A stretch of DNA of 64,000 nt, taken from assembly GCA_046297835.1 (NCBI GenBank), contig JBKBHI010000010.1, positions 1 to 64,000 on the forward strand, written 5' to 3'. The translations under genes and the position numbers were made by a program. This DNA comes from CAMAVH01 sp046297835 (GTDB taxonomy: Bacteria > Pseudomonadota > Alphaproteobacteria > SMXQ01). A model generated the notes under the pieces. That model ran no database searches and was not told the origin of the DNA. It saw only the letters and a list, made by a program, of their open reading frames with translations. This document shows, piece after piece, positions 61,304-64,000 of this stretch (within the stretch, counting starts at the first letter, position 1; every line of letters starts with the position of its first letter).

Positions 61304-62569
61304 TCACCACTTCTCGTATTCGAGGATGTCGAGGCCGATGTTGCGGTCGAGCACGTAGACCAGGCCGCGGTCGTCCACGGTGGCGTCGTTGCTCTGCACG
61401 TTGACGTTGGACTTGGCTTTGTCGGGAATGAAGAAGCCCGTTTCCTTGGGCTTCAGCGGATTGGAGAAATCCACCGCCCGCAGGCCGCCGGAGAACCAGG
61501 TGGCGAACAGGATCGGCTGAGGGAATTTCTCCTGATACTGGTGCGCGCCGAAGCGGCCGCCGCCGTCGAACAACGGCGTGTCGCGCTCGCTCATGGAGAA
61601 GGTCGAGATCGGCACCAGCTTCCGATCGGCGGTGAGTTCGAAGAACCAGACGAAGGCGTGGATGCGGCCCTGGGTGTGGCGCTCCTCCTCGTCGATCACG
61701 GCGATGATGTCCTTGCCGCCGATTTTGTAAGGCACGCGCATGGCGGTGTGGGTCGGGTGGGCGAAGGCGGGATGGTAGTCGTAGCTCGCGATCGTCTTGG
61801 GCTTGCCGATGTCGGTCACGTCGATGCCGGCGACGCCGCCGTGCCAGCAGCCGGCCCATAGCTCGTTGCCGAGGCGCATGGCGTGATGCAGCTGCTTGTC
61901 CGAGCCGTGCCAGTCGCGGACTTCGCCGCCGGCGGTGTGCTGGCCGGGGATCCACCAGCGGCCGACCTCCTCCAGCTTCGTCGGATTGGAATGGTCGTAG
62001 ATGACCAGGATGTTGCCCTCGAAACCGTCCATGCCGGTCGACATGTAGGCGTAGCGCTCGTCGACGTCGAAGCGGTGGACGCCTTCGCGGCCGGTATATT
62101 GATGATGGATCAGCTTGGGCTTGGTCTTGTCGGCGATGTCCCAAATCTTGAAGCCGGCGTCGGGATAGTCGATCTTCGAAGCGTCGAGCAGGTCCTTGAT
62201 GACCTCCGGATCGAAGCCGGTCGCCTTGGCCAGCTCCGCCTTCGTCGGCTCGTTGCCGCCGCTCTTCGCCATCAGGTCCTGGCGCGCCTCCGCCGTCGTG
62301 CGCGCCCGCCGCCAGAACGAGCGGCGCGGCCGCTCGCAGTTGGTGAACATCAGGTCGCCGACGACGCGCACCTTGTGGCTGTGGGTGGCGTCGCCGTCGA
62401 GCGCGATGGTCGAGAGCAGCTTCGGTTTGCGCGGGTCCGACACGTCGAAAATGCTCGTGCCGTGCGGCGGGTCCATGTGGCCGACATAGGCGGTCGTGCC
62501 CACGAGGGTCACTTGCCCGCCGCCGGGGATGTCGAGGCGCGCGAGGTGCTTGAAGTTCTCGGTAAGCAT
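61304..62569 (-). CDS. LVIVD-repeat-type beta-propeller protein
   Basis: 421 residues with repeated blades ending in patterns such as TSIFDVSDPRKPKLLS, FKIWDIADKTKPKLIH, AGIDVTDIGKPKTIA and RAVDFSNPLKPKETG, as in LVIVD-repeat proteins. There is no signal peptide (starts MLTENFKHLARLDIPGGG), so it appears cytosolic. It lies 22 bases after a Bug gene on the same strand and is probably co-transcribed. Function unknown; possibly an enzyme or a scaffold linked to the imported compound. Confidence 0.75.
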   Translation of the reverse strand: MLTENFKHLARLDIPGGGQVTLVGTTAYVGHMDPPHGTSIFDVSDPRKPKLLSTIALDGDATHSHKVRVVGDLMFTNCERPRRSFWRRARTTAEARQDLMAKSGGNEPTKAELAKATGFDPEVIKDLLDASKIDYPDAGFKIWDIADKTKPKLIHHQYTGREGVHRFDVDERYAYMSTGMDGFEGNILVIYDHSNPTKLEEVGRWWIPGQHTAGGEVRDWHGSDKQLHHAMRLGNELWAGCWHGGVAGIDVTDIGKPKTIASYDYHPAFAHPTHTAMRVPYKIGGKDIIAVIDEEERHTQGRIHAFVWFFELTADRKLVPISTFSMSERDTPLFDGGGRFGAHQYQEKFPQPILFATWFSGGLRAVDFSNPLKPKETGFFIPDKAKSNVNVQSNDATVDDRGLVYVLDRNIGLDILEYEKW

Positions 62570-62591
62570 ACGGAACGGTCCTAGTCTCGGG

Positions 62592-63617
62592 TTATTTCTT
62601 CATCGCTTCGACGGCGCGGGCGACGATGTCGGGCGGCGACTTCATCAGGCCGGCGAGCAGCTTGTCCATGGTCTCGCCGGTGACGAGCGAGACGTCGAGG
62701 CTCAGCTTGGCGAGATCGGCGACGAGGCGCGGATCGCGCGCCGCCTTGTTGAAGGCCTCGCGGGCGGCGGCGACGCGCTCCTTCGGCACGTCCGGCGGCA
62801 TGACGAAGGGCCGGCCGAGGGCGAGCGAAGCGAAGATCAGGTTCAGCGTCTGGCGGTCCTGCTCGCTCTTGGCGAAATCGAGGATGAAGGGCACGCCCTT
62901 GAGCTCCTCGTGCGGCTCGCCCGAAAGCTGGATCAGGATGTTCAGCTTCTTGTCGCGCAGCCAGTCGGGCTTCTGGTTCTTAAGCGAGGACCAGGACCAG
63001 CCGCAGCGGCCCTCGACTTCGCGCCGCTCGATGGCGATGTCGATGTTGGCGCCGACGTAGCCCGAGATGATCTTGAACTTGGTGCCGATCATGTTGTTCA
63101 GCACGGCGGGGAACTTCTCGGTGTCGTTGGCGCCGGCGCCGCCGATGATCGTCTCCTGCGCCATGGCGTCCTGGATCGTCTTGGTCTTGGATTCGTGCCA
63201 GGTGGCGCAGACGCTGGTCTCGTTGTTGAGGTTGCCGATCCAGTTGAACTTCAGCGTCTCGTATTGCAGCGTCTCCTGCGCCTCGCCGTAGAGCGGCAGC
63301 ATCGGGATCTCGCGCTGGACCATGCCCATCACCGTGCCGTCCTTGGGCGCGACGGTATAGACGTAGTTGGCGGCGCGGATGCTGGCCGCGCCCTGCATGT
63401 TCTGCACGATGATGCTCGGCTTGCCCGGCATCTCGTCGGCGAAATAGCGCGAGAAGGTGCGGGCGTAGATGTCGTAGCCGCCGCCGGCCGCGCCGCCGAC
63501 GATGATGCGAAGCTGCTTGCCCTTATAGAAATCGGCGGCGCTCTGGGCGTCGGCCTGTGGGGCGAAAAGGATGAGGGCGAGGCTCGCGCCCGCGAGCCGC
63601 GTGAAAATCTTGAGCAT
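62592..63617 (-). CDS. Bug-family (TctC-type) periplasmic solute-binding protein
   Basis: 341 residues with GGGAGA before the ATG and a signal peptide ending near PQADAQS. FYKGKQLRIIVGGAAGGGYDIYAR is intact; the second loop is NMQGAASIRAANYVY, where the usual PGAG is QGAA, so ligand contacts may differ from the other copies. The C-terminal RPFVMPPDVPKERVAAAREA is present. It lies between another Bug gene (upstream) and the LVIVD-type gene (downstream). Ligand unknown. Confidence 0.88.
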   Translation of the reverse strand: MLKIFTRLAGASLALILFAPQADAQSAADFYKGKQLRIIVGGAAGGGYDIYARTFSRYFADEMPGKPSIIVQNMQGAASIRAANYVYTVAPKDGTVMGMVQREIPMLPLYGEAQETLQYETLKFNWIGNLNNETSVCATWHESKTKTIQDAMAQETIIGGAGANDTEKFPAVLNNMIGTKFKIISGYVGANIDIAIERREVEGRCGWSWSSLKNQKPDWLRDKKLNILIQLSGEPHEELKGVPFILDFAKSEQDRQTLNLIFASLALGRPFVMPPDVPKERVAAAREAFNKAARDPRLVADLAKLSLDVSLVTGETMDKLLAGLMKSPPDIVARAVEAMKK

Positions 63618-63698
63618 GTCGTCTCCCTGCCGTCGCCACTGAGCGGCGTCGTTCGTTGAAGCGCGTCCGGCTTAAGCCGGATCGGGGAGAAACCTATA

Positions 63699-63735
63699 AC
63701 GCCTCCGCGCCGGCATGACCACCGCGCGGAGGCGT
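63699..63735 (-). terminator. Terminator-like hairpin between two Bug genes
   Basis: Twelve-bp stem ACGCCTCCGCGC / GCGCGGAGGCGT around 13 bases. T-richness after it on the minus strand is weak, so termination may be partial. Confidence 0.45.
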
Positions 63736-63790
63736 CATAGTTTGTTGCTTTGTCGCCGCAGTCTTGCATAAGACCGCGGCCGGGGCGGGA

Positions 63791-64000
63791 TCAGCGGACG
63801 GTCTCTCGGGCCTTCTCGATCAGCCGCGGCGGCGCGCCGTAGATATCGTCGATGATTTTCGCGGCGCTCGCCCCGTCGAGCGTGCCGACGACCGGCAGGT
63901 CCGACTTGGCGGCGTCGGCGACGAACTGCGGATCCTTCACCGCGCTGTCGAACGCCTTGCGCAGCAGCGCCAGCCGGTCGGCCGGCACGGCCTTGGAGGC
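63791..64000 (-). CDS. Bug-family (TctC-type) solute-binding protein, 5' part missing
   Basis: The last 69 residues and stop of a gene that runs off the right edge. ASKAVPADRLALLRKAF matches the PADRVALLRKAF segment of the complete Bug proteins at 11262-12323 and 10097-11170, and the end (YGAPPRLIEKARETVR) resembles their C-termini. The frame is open to the edge, so the GTG at 63988 is not its true start. Confidence 0.8.
   Translation of the reverse strand, partial: ASKAVPADRLALLRKAFDSAVKDPQFVADAAKSDLPVVGTLDGASAAKIIDDIYGAPPRLIEKARETVR

Noticed and set aside
63666..63681. TCCGGCTTAAGCCGGA perfect 16-base palindrome
   Set aside because: Short and without a spacer; it lies near the Bug start and may be an operator, but nothing else supports it.
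1..64000. CRISPR arrays, integrases, transposases, tRNA-linked attachment sites
   Set aside because: None seen by eye. The few repeats present are palindromes or simple duplications without regular spacers.

Overview
This is a GC-rich chromosomal window from an alphaproteobacterium, most likely of the order Hyphomicrobiales (Rhizobiales). The evidence is the DUF1285 / CoA-pyrophosphatase / DUF6111 / CCA-adding enzyme block, a Rieske / cytochrome b / cytochrome c1 operon, a MoxR / DUF58 / BatA-like / DUF4159 block, and a large set of periplasmic Bug (TctC-type) binding proteins. The genus cannot be fixed from the sequence. Cytochromes b and c1 are separate genes, not the fused FbcH known from Bradyrhizobium. 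No rRNA, tRNA, CRISPR array, prophage or transposase was seen.

Layout. 1-8.95 kb: a phosphodiesterase-family enzyme (cut by the left edge), a small membrane protein, a hybrid histidine kinase, an EamA-like permease and a tandem MFS pair. 9-12.3 kb: three Bug proteins on the minus strand, separated by a terminator and by a 13-base C/G tract. 12.5-14.3 kb: an alpha/beta-hydrolase with a 143-residue histone-like Lys/Ala tail. 14.4-19.3 kb: envelope glycosyltransferases and a TVP38-type membrane protein. 19.3-24.4 kb: queuosine genes queC, a VUT-type transporter, queF, tgt, queA and queG.

24.5-41.3 kb looks like an accessory catabolic region. It holds a MarR regulator, two class II aldolase-fold enzymes, three Bug proteins, an SDR dehydrogenase, a cytochrome c / Vgb-type propeller fusion, a four-gene flavin-monooxygenase operon (hydrolase, LLM oxidoreductase, hydrolase, flavin reductase), ribB, a ThDP enzyme and a LysR regulator. 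I infer uptake and breakdown of one or more aromatic or heterocyclic acids; the substrate is unknown. Inside it, a short ORF behind a near-ideal Shine-Dalgarno sequence sits in its own promoter-to-terminator unit.

41.4-50 kb: duplicated glycine-zipper lipoproteins around a very AT-rich spacer, a DoxX protein, and the MoxR-type envelope operon. 50-53.6 kb: DUF1285, Nudix, DUF6111, cca and an SGNH hydrolase. 53.6-56.7 kb: a single-chain MmeI-like restriction-modification enzyme whose specificity region is markedly AT-rich; it is flanked by two copies of a dispersed palindrome. 56.8-61.2 kb: hemF, trmL and petABC. 61.3-64 kb: an LVIVD-type propeller protein and two more Bug proteins, the last cut by the right edge.

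Most of the window is ordinary. The most interesting items are the histone-tailed hydrolase and similar tails on other enzymes, the short-ORF transcription unit, the mosaic restriction enzyme, the homopolymer tract ahead of a Bug gene, and the Bug-rich catabolic region.
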